NCBI GenBank assembly: GCA_019426215.1
Contig: CM033396.1
Coordinates: 24,815,101-24,879,100 of the forward strand
Direction: 5' to 3'
Length of the DNA stretch: 64,000 bases
Origin: Buddleja alternifolia
Taxonomy: Eukaryota; Streptophyta; Magnoliopsida; Lamiales; Scrophulariaceae
Below, one piece after another: positions 1 to 10,340 of the stretch. The notes under the pieces were generated by a model. That model searched no databases. It was not told where the DNA came from and was given only the letters and a program-made list of their open reading frames with translations. Position 1 is the stretch's first letter, and every line of letters starts with the position of its first letter. A program made the translations under genes and the position numbers.

Positions 1-1046
1 CTTGGGCTGATCAGGATAGATTGCGGGATAAAGAATATAGCGTCTTCGCGCTCTTCGGTACTTAGTGCCAGTTGCACATCTTCCGGTAAAGCAATCCCTG
101 AAGTATAACGTTTGAAAAATTCCAAAATCAACGGCATGAGCGCTTGAGCTGCGTCTCGGTCCACTGGCCTAATCAGCGAGATCATCTTGGCCACTTGAAT
201 GTTGGATTCACTAAAGAGCACAGGGTGTAGAGTATATCCTCTGAAATTGTAACACCCGGAAAAGTGATTGAAACTGCTGTCCAGCGCTTGGGCATTTTCA
301 AAGACGACTCTCATAGTTCTGTGGAACTCAGCAAACTCAGCGTGTTCTGTTGAAACATCAACACGAATCTGACTCTGACCGGGAATAATTGGTTGTTTAC
401 TTGACAAAGCGTCATCGTTTAGGTAAGGAAAGATTCTTTGAACAAAGTCTGCACGAGGATGGAAGACGTAGCGTCCGCCCTGGCTGTATAAGGCGAGTTG
501 TTGGCGAATATAGCTTTCGATTGGTTGTCTGTATCGTGGCAAAGCGCTAACATTCCCTGCAATAATCTGACGTTGTTGAAGCAAAAAGGATGCATATCCT
601 CGGCGTCTGTATTCTATCCCAAACTTAAAAAGAAATGGGTATCTTATAAGTTCTTCTAGGGTATAGAAATGCAGAACAAATTCTTCCGCCCATCTGGCTG
701 TATTCATCATCCATCGCTTGCCCAACTTGATAGCTTTAGCTTGATCTTTTCTAGCGGGAAAAAATTTCTCAAAGCGTTCCATTTCTTCTTCATAATCCTC
801 AGCCCATAATCTGGCTAGATATTCTCGAGCCTCATCTTCGATCCACGAGTTGACCGGATTTGGACGCTCAGCAACAATAGGTCCTTTTCCTTTCCATAAC
901 TTAAGTGGATTAGGAGATAAAGCATTTTGAGGAGATTTGACGATGGAAGGAAGAGCTGAATATCCTATGTTGTTGAGTTCTGCCTCATCTGGATCTTTGT
1001 TGCAATCACCCATGTGGGGATTTTCGAAAACAATCTGGTTTTGGCG
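1..1046 (-). pseudogene. unidentified reading frame, downstream part, open to the window edge
   Basis: On the minus strand an open frame runs from before the ATG at 1013 to base 1 with no stop, about 337 codons from that ATG, and continues off the window. The product is soluble-looking, rich in charged and aromatic residues, with an acidic stretch near residues 50-75 (motifs WIEDEAREY and EDYEEEMERF) and later blocks RGYASFLLQQRQ and NFRGYTLHPVLF. I see no zinc knuckle, protease, RT or integrase motif and no membrane segment. The frame also continues upstream, across solo LTR S, into 2276-2497, so the ATG at 1013 need not be the true start. I do not recognise the family. It could be a repeat-derived or virus-like ORF or a host gene killed by insertions. 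Confidence 0.5.
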
Positions 1047-2270
1047 TGTTAGTGTGCATTTTATGCATATTTTACATAAATTTCCTTTATTCTTTTATTA
1101 GTATTTGAGTTTAAATTATAGATATTTATTACGATTTTTATTTTGATAGGTGAAATTTGAAAGAAGAAGAAAATGAAGAAAAAGATGGAGAAAAAGAAGA
1201 AGACACATGAAGTTGTAGGAGTCTTCCCATCTTGTAGGAGGTTTCCTATTTCTTTTAAGAGTCTTATTAGTATTTTATTCTAGTAAGTAATTATTTTCCT
1301 TCTTCCATTATAATTAGAGTTTTATTTAGTTAGGAGTCTTTTGGCTAGGCATATATAATTAGATATTGCTGGAATTTTATTCCTTCTTCTAGACTTTAAT
1401 CACTATTCACGTTTTGTACATGGAGAGGAGAAGAAAATTCTGCGTTTTTATTTCTTTCAAGATGTATTGCTAAAAACTCAAGTTCTAGCCAAGGATTATT
1501 GAAGTTTTGATTCTACAAAAGTTGTGAGATCTAATTTGTGTTTATTCCTTTTTTGTTCTTGAGTATTTGCATATTTTCTGTGTTTGTTGAAATTATTATT
1601 TTGATTAATTAAATAATAAGGGCCCGTTATTTGATTGTCGGAATAGTAAATAGCCATTTAGAATCCCAAATCCGTAATTGTTTGGTTAATTCTAATATTT
1701 GTGGCAGTTAATAACATTGATTATGGACAAGTTTTCGATTGTTGTTATGGGAATATGTGATCTAATCTAAATGAACCGAGCTTGCGAGTTTGTTGGTTAG
1801 AATTGGTGTTTCTCTATTTCTTAATGCTATTGTTAAATTAAATCCTAAGAGCTTATTTAGGGTTGTTTAATCAATAAGAGAAGTAATCAAAGAGCTTGTT
1901 TTGGTTATCGATAAATTAAGGAGAAACTAGGTTGTTAGAGCTTGTTAATAACTATAGCCAATTTATTCATGAATATTGAATTATCTTTGCATCAAGGATC
2001 AACTATTTGAATCAAAACGGAGATAACTCCTTAGGCTAGAATCTCACTACATATTGATTTATTCTACTTGTTTAATTTTGCATCTCTTGATTTTAATAAT
2101 TTTTGTTATTTAGTTTAATTTTAGTTTAATCGATTATTAAAAACCCTCCATTTATTTTATTCGTTTATTGAGAATTATATCTAAACCAATCTCTGTGGAT
2201 TCGACCCTGCTCATCGCTATCTACAAATTTAGGAGTAGGAATTATTTTTGTTTGGATTCGACACCCATCA
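1047..2270 (+). mobile_element. solo LTR S (Gypsy-like), TSD TGGCG
   Basis: The LTR begins TGTTAG and ends CATCA, and is flanked by the perfect 5-bp duplication TGGCG (1042-1046 and 2271-2275). No internal region follows, so it is a solo LTR left by LTR-LTR recombination. The plus orientation is inferred from an AT-rich TATA-like stretch near 1347 and a U5-like end with the phrase TCTGTGGATTCGACCCTG, typical of plant Gypsy LTRs. It interrupts the minus-strand frame whose two halves lie on either side. Confidence 0.85.
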
Positions 2271-2275
2271 TGGCG

Positions 2276-2497
2276 CAGAGGATAAAAGGACTCTTCTGAG
2301 CGACCGGTGAAATTGAATCGCTTCTCGTCAAATTCTGATCTGTTGAACGCTGGTCGACTAATATACTAAAAGCGTGAATGAAGACGCGCTAAACTGTACA
2401 GACCAAGATTGGCAAGCGTTTGAGTGTCACGTTCTCTGGTGGCATAATAAAATTCAATATCTGAAGAGTATCCGCGCGGGAAGAAATCAATGACACG
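2276..2497 (-). pseudogene. unidentified reading frame, upstream part
   Basis: This continues the frame at 1-1046. When solo LTR S and one copy of its TSD are ignored, the minus-strand frame passes through the insertion point without a shift. The part reads about 70 codons, with motifs VIDFFPRGY and RERDTQTLANLGLYSLARL, and holds one in-frame TAG at 2366-2368. Its upstream end is lost where X-family LTR sequence begins near 2498. Product unknown. The internal stop, the LTR insertion and the truncation show it is dead. Confidence 0.5.
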
Positions 2498-3971
2498 AGG
2501 AGGGTCTAGAGGGGGGGGGGGGGTTTGAATAGACCCTGAAGTCTTTTTAGACTTCAAAAATTTTCGTATCACTTAAATATTTTTGAACGCTTGGAGTACT
2601 GAGCGCTTGGGTCAAACGCTTCAGAGTAGTTAACTTAGACTTAGTGATTTCAGCCGTTTACCAAAGTAGGGCAACGCTTAGATCGCTTAATCAGGGTTAG
2701 CACAACGGAAATGATTTTTAGCATTCTTTTAGATAATTTAATCGCTTTGCAATTTTATTTGTCTTTTTCAGAATAATATAATGTGATGAATATAAGACAA
2801 TAAAATATAGATGACACAATAATTTGTAAGGTTCACTGGGTGATTTAATCCCAGCTACGTCCTTCTTCTCCTTTTTCACTTGGAGCAATTTACTATGATG
2901 ATTATCAAAGAATCACACAGAAACTTCTACAAAATAGTAACAGGTGAAAATGATCTTGGGCTCCTTGATCACACAGACTTCAGCACCAATGAAGATCGTC
3001 TTCTTCAAGCTTCTCTCACTCAGAAATACTGCCTGAAAGGGGTACAACAACTTTTCTCACTCAGATGAAAGGTTGAAGGTTATCTCTAGGGTTTTGTTTG
3101 TTTTTGGAAAGATCAAACAACTTGTAATATCTCAAGTGGAATTTGGATTTCTTCTTTAGAAGATGTTTGAGATATTTTGGTGACTGTTTGGAATGTATGT
3201 AAAAAGCTTGAAGATTTTGGCTATGGAGTTTCAAAGCTTTTTCACAGCAAGAGTATATGAATATTTTTCAAATAATAGTTTTCTCGCGTGTGTCTCTTAA
3301 GGTTTTGTTTGGGTGGTATTTATAGACACTTTCTTGAGATCTGTCCGTTGGACACATGTAGGAGCGTGTCATTCACGCGGAGAGTGAATATACCCAAGTT
3401 CTGACATTCCTGAAAAACTGCTGGGGCCGATTGGACGGGAGCAGTTTTAATCTCTGAAATTCTGACAGTCTGAGTAAAAAAGGTGGCTTGTCCACAAGTC
3501 ATAGTAGCTTATCACATTTAATGCTCTTATCAGGCATTTAATGCATTTGAATTTATTTCCCGTTGGAAATAAATGTCCGTTGAATGATTGCATTTAAGTC
3601 CTTCATGACTTGAGGATTTATTTCAGGTGAATCTTACATCCATCGCTTGAGACAATTTGAGCGCTTGATCCATGTATCCTGAAATAGGTTCCTTTAGCGT
3701 TTGACGAATGCTAAGAGACAAATCTTCATCTCTGGTTGAATTCAGACGCTGGTCTTCAACTTCTTCTCTAATAGACTCACCTAGAATTCTACTAGCGATT
3801 CAGTTACTAAGACTTAGTCTAAAATCTACAAAGATAAAAATTACAAGCCTAAACAAAGTTACAAACTTTCAAACGCTTAAACAATGAAAACATAAACTTA
3901 CATTTTTTTGGGGTCTAACAATGATTCCTATCTTGTCATCATCAAAACATCTAACATGAAATTTCCTAACA
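2498..3971 (-). mobile_element. truncated LTR of Copia-like family X
   Basis: The segment aligns by eye along its length with the complete solo LTR X at 42168-43704: the same GGGTCTAGA start area, the same Asn/Thr-rich-looking AT blocks, the same end CATGAAATTTCCTAACA. Its first bases (family end TGTTGGTCCC) are missing, so one end is truncated. In minus sense it starts TGTTAGG and has a TATAAATA at about 3320. Repeated CAAGCG-type words (2580-2660 and 3650-3760) match those of the other copy. It contains a run of 13 G at 2511-2523. Confidence 0.75.
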
Positions 3972-4596
3972 AGGTCGAACTTTGGGTACGCAGTAAGCAT
4001 AGAAAAGAGTTTTGAGGATAACCCGGGCAAAGTGCATTTGATGCCAATGATTTATAGTCTCATATACTTTGGAAGGAACCAAAGATATGCTTTTCGAATA
4101 TGAGAATGGATAGATGAAAGTGAACGGTTTTATGGACTCAGACTTTGAATTTGACTTCAATGACCATAAGTTCACTTTTGGGTATGTATTCACTTTTTTG
4201 AGCGGTGGAGCACTGTCTTGGCGGACGCCATCATTAAAGCATGAATATGTGACTTCCTTAGAGGTTGTTAAGAAAACTGTTTGGATCTAGAAGTTCATGG
4301 TGAAACTCCAAGTACTCCCTAAGCTTGGAGCTAGCGTTGCCACTTTGATGTGACATGAAAGGAGCCATTGCGCAGGCTGCGGAGTCAAAGGTCTCATGAA
4401 AGGTCCGAACATAGAGATACTACATCATTTTGAATGGCCTTTGGAAAAGGCAATATTGCCATTTAAAAAATAGCCATAGCCGAAATCATGGATGGACCAC
4501 TCGCTAAATCTAATACCATAGGCGGTGCTAGAATGTCATCCTTAGAGGATATGTATTAGATACACTAGCAGTTGGCATTGAGTACGAGTAGGAAAT
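3972..4596 (+). pseudogene. Copia K: remnant of RNase H end of pol
   Basis: Broken frames encode the end of a Copia RT/RNase H region: a match to the usual NPGKxHW...LKGTKDMLF stretch, then a V(N)GF-DSDF-like motif (second RNase H aspartate area), GYVFT..GGALSW, and a decayed TEAEY region. Several stops and shifts interrupt it. It ends in a decayed polypurine tract (4580-4596, GAGTACGAGTAGGAAAT) directly before the K LTR. The 5' part of K is absent: X-family LTR sequence abuts at 3971. Too decayed to be coding. Confidence 0.75.
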
Positions 4597-5626
4597 TGTT
4601 AGGTATGTTTCCTCGATGCCAACAATGAGTTAAAACTTGTAGGGCATTGATTTATATTGTACTATTCAATAAAGACATTTGTTTTTGTTCATATCAATCT
4701 TGATGGCATTATTATAAGTATTGAACAAATAAGCCCCAAATAATCAAGATGGAGCCTCTACTCCTCAATGGTTAGAGGAGAAGGACACTAGATGTATCGT
4801 TTCCTTGTTTACTTAAACTAGAGTTCGCAAGTCGACTAGTCTTAATTGGACATTAAGACCAGACTTGTATGACACAAGCTTTGACAAGGAGTGTCAGTTG
4901 GTCACTTTGGATGGTGGGAACTTGGTCATAAATATAGCAATGGAATTGATATATTCGGACATGGCTCGCCATAATTCAATCACATGGGTAATTACTCTTG
5001 GACTTTCAATGATTGAATTACTGGTCACGGTAGTGTGCGTGAGCCTTAGACCTGACGATTTACGAAGATTAGACTTGTGACACTAAACGAGTTAGCAGAG
5101 TAGATAGATCCAATTCACCCTTTGGGGAGATCAACTTTTAAGTGCAGTTCAGAAAAAAAGTGGCAATTGTTCGGTGAGTGCCAATATGGGATTCACTGTC
5201 TCTGATAGTAACGAGTTAACGTCCTATGCGATCATATGTAAATAAAATTATAAGTCTTTGGCTAAAGCAGAAGAATTAACTTATATATAGTACATAAGGG
5301 TAGTTCGGTAATTTCATCTTACTATGATTCATAAAGCACAGGATAGAGTCCTGTGACTTTGACACAAACCATGACTCTCACTCGATCGGGATGTTACAGT
5401 GAAGAGCTTATACTCACAGGATGTTTGTGACCTAAAGGTTCATATATGATCTATTAGAATTGATCTCAATTGGGTTTTGATGTGAGTCCACGAGACTGGC
5501 TAGGTGACACTCACATCCTTGGTCTCCTACTAATGCCAATTGAGACGAACCTAGAGAGTCGCGCTTTCAAGGAATTAAGCGAAGAAATTCTTTCGCTATT
5601 GATATATGTTATTTTTACACTAGTTT

Positions 5627-5646
5627 CCCCCCCCCCCCCCCCCCCC
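5627..5646. repeat. poly-C tract of 20
   Basis: Twenty consecutive C near the start of solo LTR D. Runs this long are unstable and the exact length may be a sequencing estimate. Confidence 0.9.
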
Positions 5647-6152
5647 GTTTATCGACTTAGTTTTGATTATCTCCTTGATAATTTGATCACATATGATACT
5701 TTGATCCTTGTCTTCTCATATTTTATAGAATAACATAACATTTGGAGGAAAAGAACAAGGATTGAAGGTAAATCATGCATAAAGATACAAACTGTCTGCG
5801 CAGTGATAGAGTTTATTGAATAAAGTTCTCTACCCATGTCCAAATTACACACTTGATTTACCAATGGAAAGATAAGAGGCAAAGGTACATTTCTTATGTT
5901 GAAGACAAAGATCAGATATGTAGGGAAGGAGGTGAAAACGTCATCGGAAGAGACGTCTTACGATGGAGTTTTCTCATTCAGTGACTTGTGAGACAATTTT
6001 GTCATCTTTAACGTTTGATTTCGGCCCTAGTGTCTTCTGGAGAGTTGTAGATCTTTGTTTTAGGATTCTACAGCAACTTGAATCAGTGAATTCCGACATC
6101 GGTAGAGAAAGTTATGCGAAGTTTACCAAAACTGGCTGGAGCAGCAGGGGAC

Positions 6153-6241
6153 GAACGCCGAGGCGTTCATCCACGAACGCCGCGGCGTTCACATGCAGTA
6201 GCCAACGCCGAGGCGTTCAACAAGCGAACGCCGCGGCGTTC
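6153..6241. repeat. four palindromic words in U3 of D
   Basis: GAACGCC(G)AGGCGTTC at 6153-6168, GAACGCCGCGGCGTTC at 6175-6190, an AACGCCGAGGCGTT form at 6204-6217 and GAACGCCGCGGCGTTC again at 6226-6241. The GC/CG forms are perfect 16-bp palindromes with four CpG. The last ends 17 bp before the TATA box of D. Confidence 0.95.
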
Positions 6242-6258
6242 GAGGCAGCGGGTTGGTC

Positions 6259-6266
6259 TATAAATA
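6259..6266 (+). promoter_or_regulatory. TATA box of LTR D
   Basis: TATAAATA directly downstream of the palindrome cluster in a U3-like position; a transcription start about 30 bp further on would be expected. Confidence 0.6.
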
Positions 6267-7881
6267 CCCCTTTTAGCCATTTTTTACCCTAACTCACCTT
6301 GGATAGCAGCTGCCACACGAAAATAGAGAGAGAGGGAGCTTAGAAGAGAAGATTGAAGGTCAAAACATGGAGAATTCAACAAGGAATCCACATCTCTACA
6401 AGAATTAGGGAGTTTTTACATATTTGTTTCTTGAATTTGTTCAAATCTCCTATGACTTGTATGATTTATATTTGCACTTTTGACATGAATATGATCTAAA
6501 CTTGTTTGATTGAGGCCATGGATAGGCCATTTATGTTATTTTGATTGTTGTTTTATTGGTGTTTATTGGATTAATTTTGATTTTAGCTATGTATTCAATA
6601 TTTGATCTCAATGCTACATTTGCTTGATCACCAAGTGTTTGATAAAATGCCTAGGTTAGAGATCGAGAGATAATAACCTAGGGAAGATATAAACATTGAA
6701 TACCCTATAGTTAAACCGACTAGAGATAGACTCGGTTTCTTTAGGTGGCTTTCCATTCACGTGGGGAATTCCTAGACCCTAAATGCATCCTCGTTAATCG
6801 GGTTTTCATATAGAGATATATAGGAAATCGTTACCAAGGGTAGGGTTGCTATGCCAAGAGATTGGGTAGTACGTACGTTAAGAAATTTGGCCTTAGCTAA
6901 ATCAATCTAATAATCCAATAGAACCTAAATCACAATCGAAATGCATAATTGGTTGAACCATGTGCCTTGATCGCTTCTCTCTATTGTTTCCTCCCTTTAT
7001 TTGGTGTGACGTTGCCTTAGTTTATTTTCTAGTATTTATTAATTAGTTAATCAAGCTTTTATCGACCGATTTAACTTAGAATTGAGTAATATAGTAGTCT
7101 TGGTACTTAGATTATAGTTGTCCCTGCGGATACGATAACCCCGGACTTAACCATCCACTTTACTACTTACGCGACCTAGTTCTCTTGCTAGGATTTTGTC
7201 GTGTCAGCTATCAAATAACATAAATTAGGCAATTTGTCATTTGATGGTCAAATTAATTTTTTTGATTAGTTCGATTAATGGAAATAAATTAATAATAAAT
7301 AATTTGAAGTATTTATTATGGTCATCCTATTCTAAATTAATAATTAGATTATTTAATTTAGATGATTATGAATTAATATCATATTTTAATTAGATTAAAA
7401 TATGTTGAACTTAATTAATAATTGGACTAAGTTGAAAGTCAACTTGGCCCAATTTTAGATGTGTTAGGCATGTACATGGGAGTTTGATAGACTCGTGGAA
7501 TTAATTAATCCAAGCCCATCACTCCTTATATATACCTAATTACGTAGATGAGAAACCTAAGTCACTCATAATAAACTTGGCAACAAAGAAAGAAAAAGAG
7601 AAAATATTCTCTCTCCCCCTCCCTATAGCCATTGGCCATGGTGAGCCAGAGGAGGTGAATTTTCTACAAGTCTTACTTCCGGTGTAATATCTAGATGCAG
7701 GAGTTCCCGGGATTGCTGCTATGTAGACGGTAGATCGAGAAATGAATCATGCTTCGATGATGGTAAATCATTGTGTTAATTATTTCTGTTTATGTAAAAT
7801 TATTAAACACCATAAAGTGATCCGGCGTTAGGAAGCCACGATTGTTCGCCTTCCGTTGTGCATCCGACCGGATTCTTAACA

Positions 7882-8125
7882 AGCCTTAGTCTACAAATTT
7901 AGCTACTAATAATGTAAAAACAAACTAAAGAATTCATGAAAGTAATAAGTAAATAATAACAAAAACTCCCTATGACTGTGTAGAAAATCTTCTTCTTCTT
8001 CCTCTACTTGCTATTGAGAATTACAAAGGATAAAACCCTAATCTAAGTCTCTCTCTCAATATATATGAAGACGGAAAATCTATTGGAGAAGAACTCTAAG
8101 AATGCTGCCCTCTTAACCCTACTGT
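7882..8125 (-). mobile_element. 3' LTR of C, first fragment
   Basis: Matches 44028-44276 of the 5' LTR of C (for example the shared phrase CTTAGTCTACAAATTTAGC and the CTTCTTCTTCC stretch). Left end cut by K, right end cut by insertion of H, whose TSD is ACTGT here and ACTGC at 22074-22078. Confidence 0.85.
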
Positions 8126-8854
8126 TGTTGGGTAAAAATTGCATAAAATAAAAAAAACGCAGCGGAAGAATATGTTTAAATCCCAGTGGCTCATCTCTAT
8201 TTCTCGTATTTTAATTGGGTTTCGAATTCAATTACCGTTCTCGCGTATGTTGAATTCTGAACCAGTTTTGCAATCCCTTCTTGAACAGCAAATCCGTCGC
8301 TGTCTCGAAATTGCCACGCCGAAGTCAAAAACGAAAATCTTCTTCTTCTTCTCTTGAGGAAGACGGTTAGAGAGAAAGAGTTTGGATGGAGAGTTTTACT
8401 TGGAGAGAAAATTTGTGTTATTATTCACTTAGGTTAATTTTCTCTAAGTAGTATATTTATACTACAATGAAACAATAACCTAGGCTAAATTACCCCCTCA
8501 TGTGGACGCCCACTTTATGGCCTTTTCAGCCATCGGGCTTTAGCCCAATTATGCTTATTTAATTAATTAAATAATTAATATTATTTAACCAATAAATAAA
8601 TTAATTAAATAATCAATTAAATCCATGTTAATATTATAATTAAATTCCTCTAAGGAATTAATTAACTCATTAACTTAATTAATTAATAATATCATCTAAT
8701 GATTAATTAATTAATCATTATATCCAATACCGAAAATTCTCTCAAGTCTTCTCCATGATTTTCACTTTGCACTTCCTTTAAGCGCGACTCTTTAGGTTCG
8801 TCTCAAAAGGCAATTGGGAGGAAACCAAAAGGATGTGAGTAACATCTAGGCATA

Positions 8855-10200
8855 TGTTAGGTCTTAAAAGTAACATTGATTTAGTATGTTTTAGCTCACA
8901 GTTGACTTGAATTCATACCTTGAGTTGATCTTTTTAGTTGTTTTTATTTGTATTTGCGTATTTTGGCTTCTAAGTTGTTTAAATGCTTTTATAGGCAAAG
9001 GACGATTGATTTGGCTAGTAAATGAAGGGATTTCTAAGCAAAGTGAAGAAGTCAACTAAGATACTTAAAGAGGGAAAAAGAAGAGTCCAAACGAAAAGAG
9101 TTGAGTTGAAGAAAAAGTGAAGAAAAAAAAGTGGACAGCAAAATTCGCACAGTGGTGCCAATATTCAACACCACAGTGCAGCGCAGACTTCAAAAATTCT
9201 GGCTGGGCTTGGATTTTGGTCTTTTTGTTGGAATTTTTGTAATTAGAAATTCTATATAAGTATAAGAAGTCGGAAAAAATAGAGAGTTTTTAAATTCTTT
9301 AAAGGAGAGCAGACGCTTTTGGGAGAGAGAAGGAGAAGGAGAGAAAACTTGGAGAGAAAGAAAAGGAAGTTTTTGAAGAGATGAAAGAGAAATCTTGATT
9401 CTTGCCATCAACATAAGGATTCTTCTTGGTTTTTCATGAATTCTTCTTCTTCCCCAATTGTTCTTATTATTTTCCACCATTGTTAAACATGAGATTTCTT
9501 AATTTTATACAAATTATTTCTTCTTCTTGTTCAATTATGCGTAGCTAAATAATTTTCTAGGGTTTAAGATGTAGTCTTGAGTATTATTATGGATTGTTGA
9601 TTTTCATTGGGCTATTTCTTGCTTTAATTAATCTATCAATGATAGCTTAATGCTTGTAGATGATTGGCCACCAAATACATGATTTAAGATGAATTGAGAT
9701 ATACCGGGGGGTGAATTAGTTCATTAGTTCAGATTTGATAGACGTGTTTAAATTACTCAATAGGAATATTAGTAATTGTGCATGAGGCTAGCTAACGAAT
9801 TTCATGGAAATTAATGGATTCATCTAAATTAGTTATTGATCATGGGAGTGACGAGAACGAGTTTAGTTGGATACTCATGGAGATCTCGGGAGAGTATCCA
9901 TGTAATTAAGGAAATTTGGGTCTTTAAGGAATGCAAGAATATACAATCCAATGATGTTCATAATCCATAAAAATACCTTGACGAAGTCTTAATCCCTAGG
10001 CTTTCCATTTAGGGATTTTTCGTTTATTTAATTCTGCTTTTATTAATTTCTGCTTTTAATTAGCTAAAATCTTAAATCTTGCTAATCGATAGTCTAAATA
10101 ATAGGATAAACTTCGTTTGGCACTTGATAACCTTCCCTGTGGAGATGATCTTACTTACTCTTTATTATTTGTCGATACCGTGTTGTTACGGGTGTTAACA
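8855..10200 (+). mobile_element. 5' LTR of A
   Basis: 1346 bp, TGTTAGG to GTTAACA, followed after three bases by the primer-binding site. Its last 240 bp recur at 13536-13779. A TATA-like CTATATAAG lies at 9252-9260, just after two palindromic words. Confidence 0.9.
9147..9180. repeat. palindromic words in U3 of A
   Basis: GCACAGTGGTGCC at 9147-9159 and CACCACAGTGCA at 9169-9180, two copies in opposite orientation of a GGCACCACTGTGCC-type word. They end about 70 bp before the TATA box. The same word recurs in the 3' spacer of A at 13021-13034. Confidence 0.75.
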
Positions 10201-10203
10201 AAT

Positions 10204-10221
10204 TGGCGCCGTTGCCGGGGA
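10204..10221 (+). promoter_or_regulatory. primer-binding site of A (tRNA-Asp)
   Basis: TGGCGCCGTTGCCGGGGA, complementary to the 3' end of plant tRNA-Asp; three bases after the LTR end. Confidence 0.93.
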
Positions 10222-10340
10222 AGTCAACAAATAGTCAATATCAATAACAAGTTGATTCTTATTAGTTTAGACATTTTTTTTATTTTTATTTTTGATTTTT
10301 TATCTGTTTGAATTTTGATACTTGAGATTCTAGTTTTAGA

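Larger units (their letters stand above)
5600..7206 (+). mobile_element. solo LTR D (Gypsy, B-like), TSD GCTAT
   Basis: Starts TGATAT, ends CGTGTCA, flanked by perfect GCTAT duplications (5595-5599 and 7207-7211). No internal region. Its 3' end resembles the end of the LTR of B in element sense (ACTACTTACGCGACC...CGTGTCA against ATTACTACACACGTC...GCGTGTCA), which sets the orientation and suggests a related Athila-like family. It contains a 20-C run, four palindromic words and a TATA box. Confidence 0.88.
4597..7881 (+). mobile_element. 3' LTR of Copia K, split by solo LTR D
   Basis: The LTR begins TGTTAGG at 4597 and ends CTTAACA at 7881; it is 4597-5599 plus 7212-7881 once D and one TSD copy are removed, about 1.67 kb. 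The first half resembles the LTRs of H and J in minus sense (phrases such as AGGGCATTGATTTATATTG). The last bases, ending GACCGGATTCTTAACA, are typical of a Copia LTR end. Downstream, C-family LTR sequence starts at 7882, so K is inserted in the 3' LTR of C. I see no primer-binding site, as expected for a 3' LTR. Confidence 0.75.

Noticed and set aside
1047..2275. Full element S with primer site TGGCGCAGAGG
   Set aside because: TGGCG after the LTR equals the 5 bp before it, so it is the TSD of a solo LTR and not a primer site.
5470..5733. Plus-strand 87-codon frame with a poly-Pro run
   Set aside because: Pro run is the poly-C tract of LTR D and the frame crosses the D insertion junction.
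6140..6250. Repeat-spacer pattern resembling a CRISPR array
   Set aside because: The units are four 16-bp palindromes with irregular short spacers inside a plant LTR with a TSD; no cas genes, and the genome is eukaryotic.
10204..10221. Possible tRNA gene fragment (TGGCGCCGTTGCCGGGGA)
   Set aside because: It is the complement of only the tRNA-Asp 3' end, placed as a primer site after an LTR; no cloverleaf nearby. Same for the other primer sites.
10117..10311. Plus-strand frame across the A LTR end and primer site
   Set aside because: Overlaps U5 and the tRNA-Asp primer site; chance frame.
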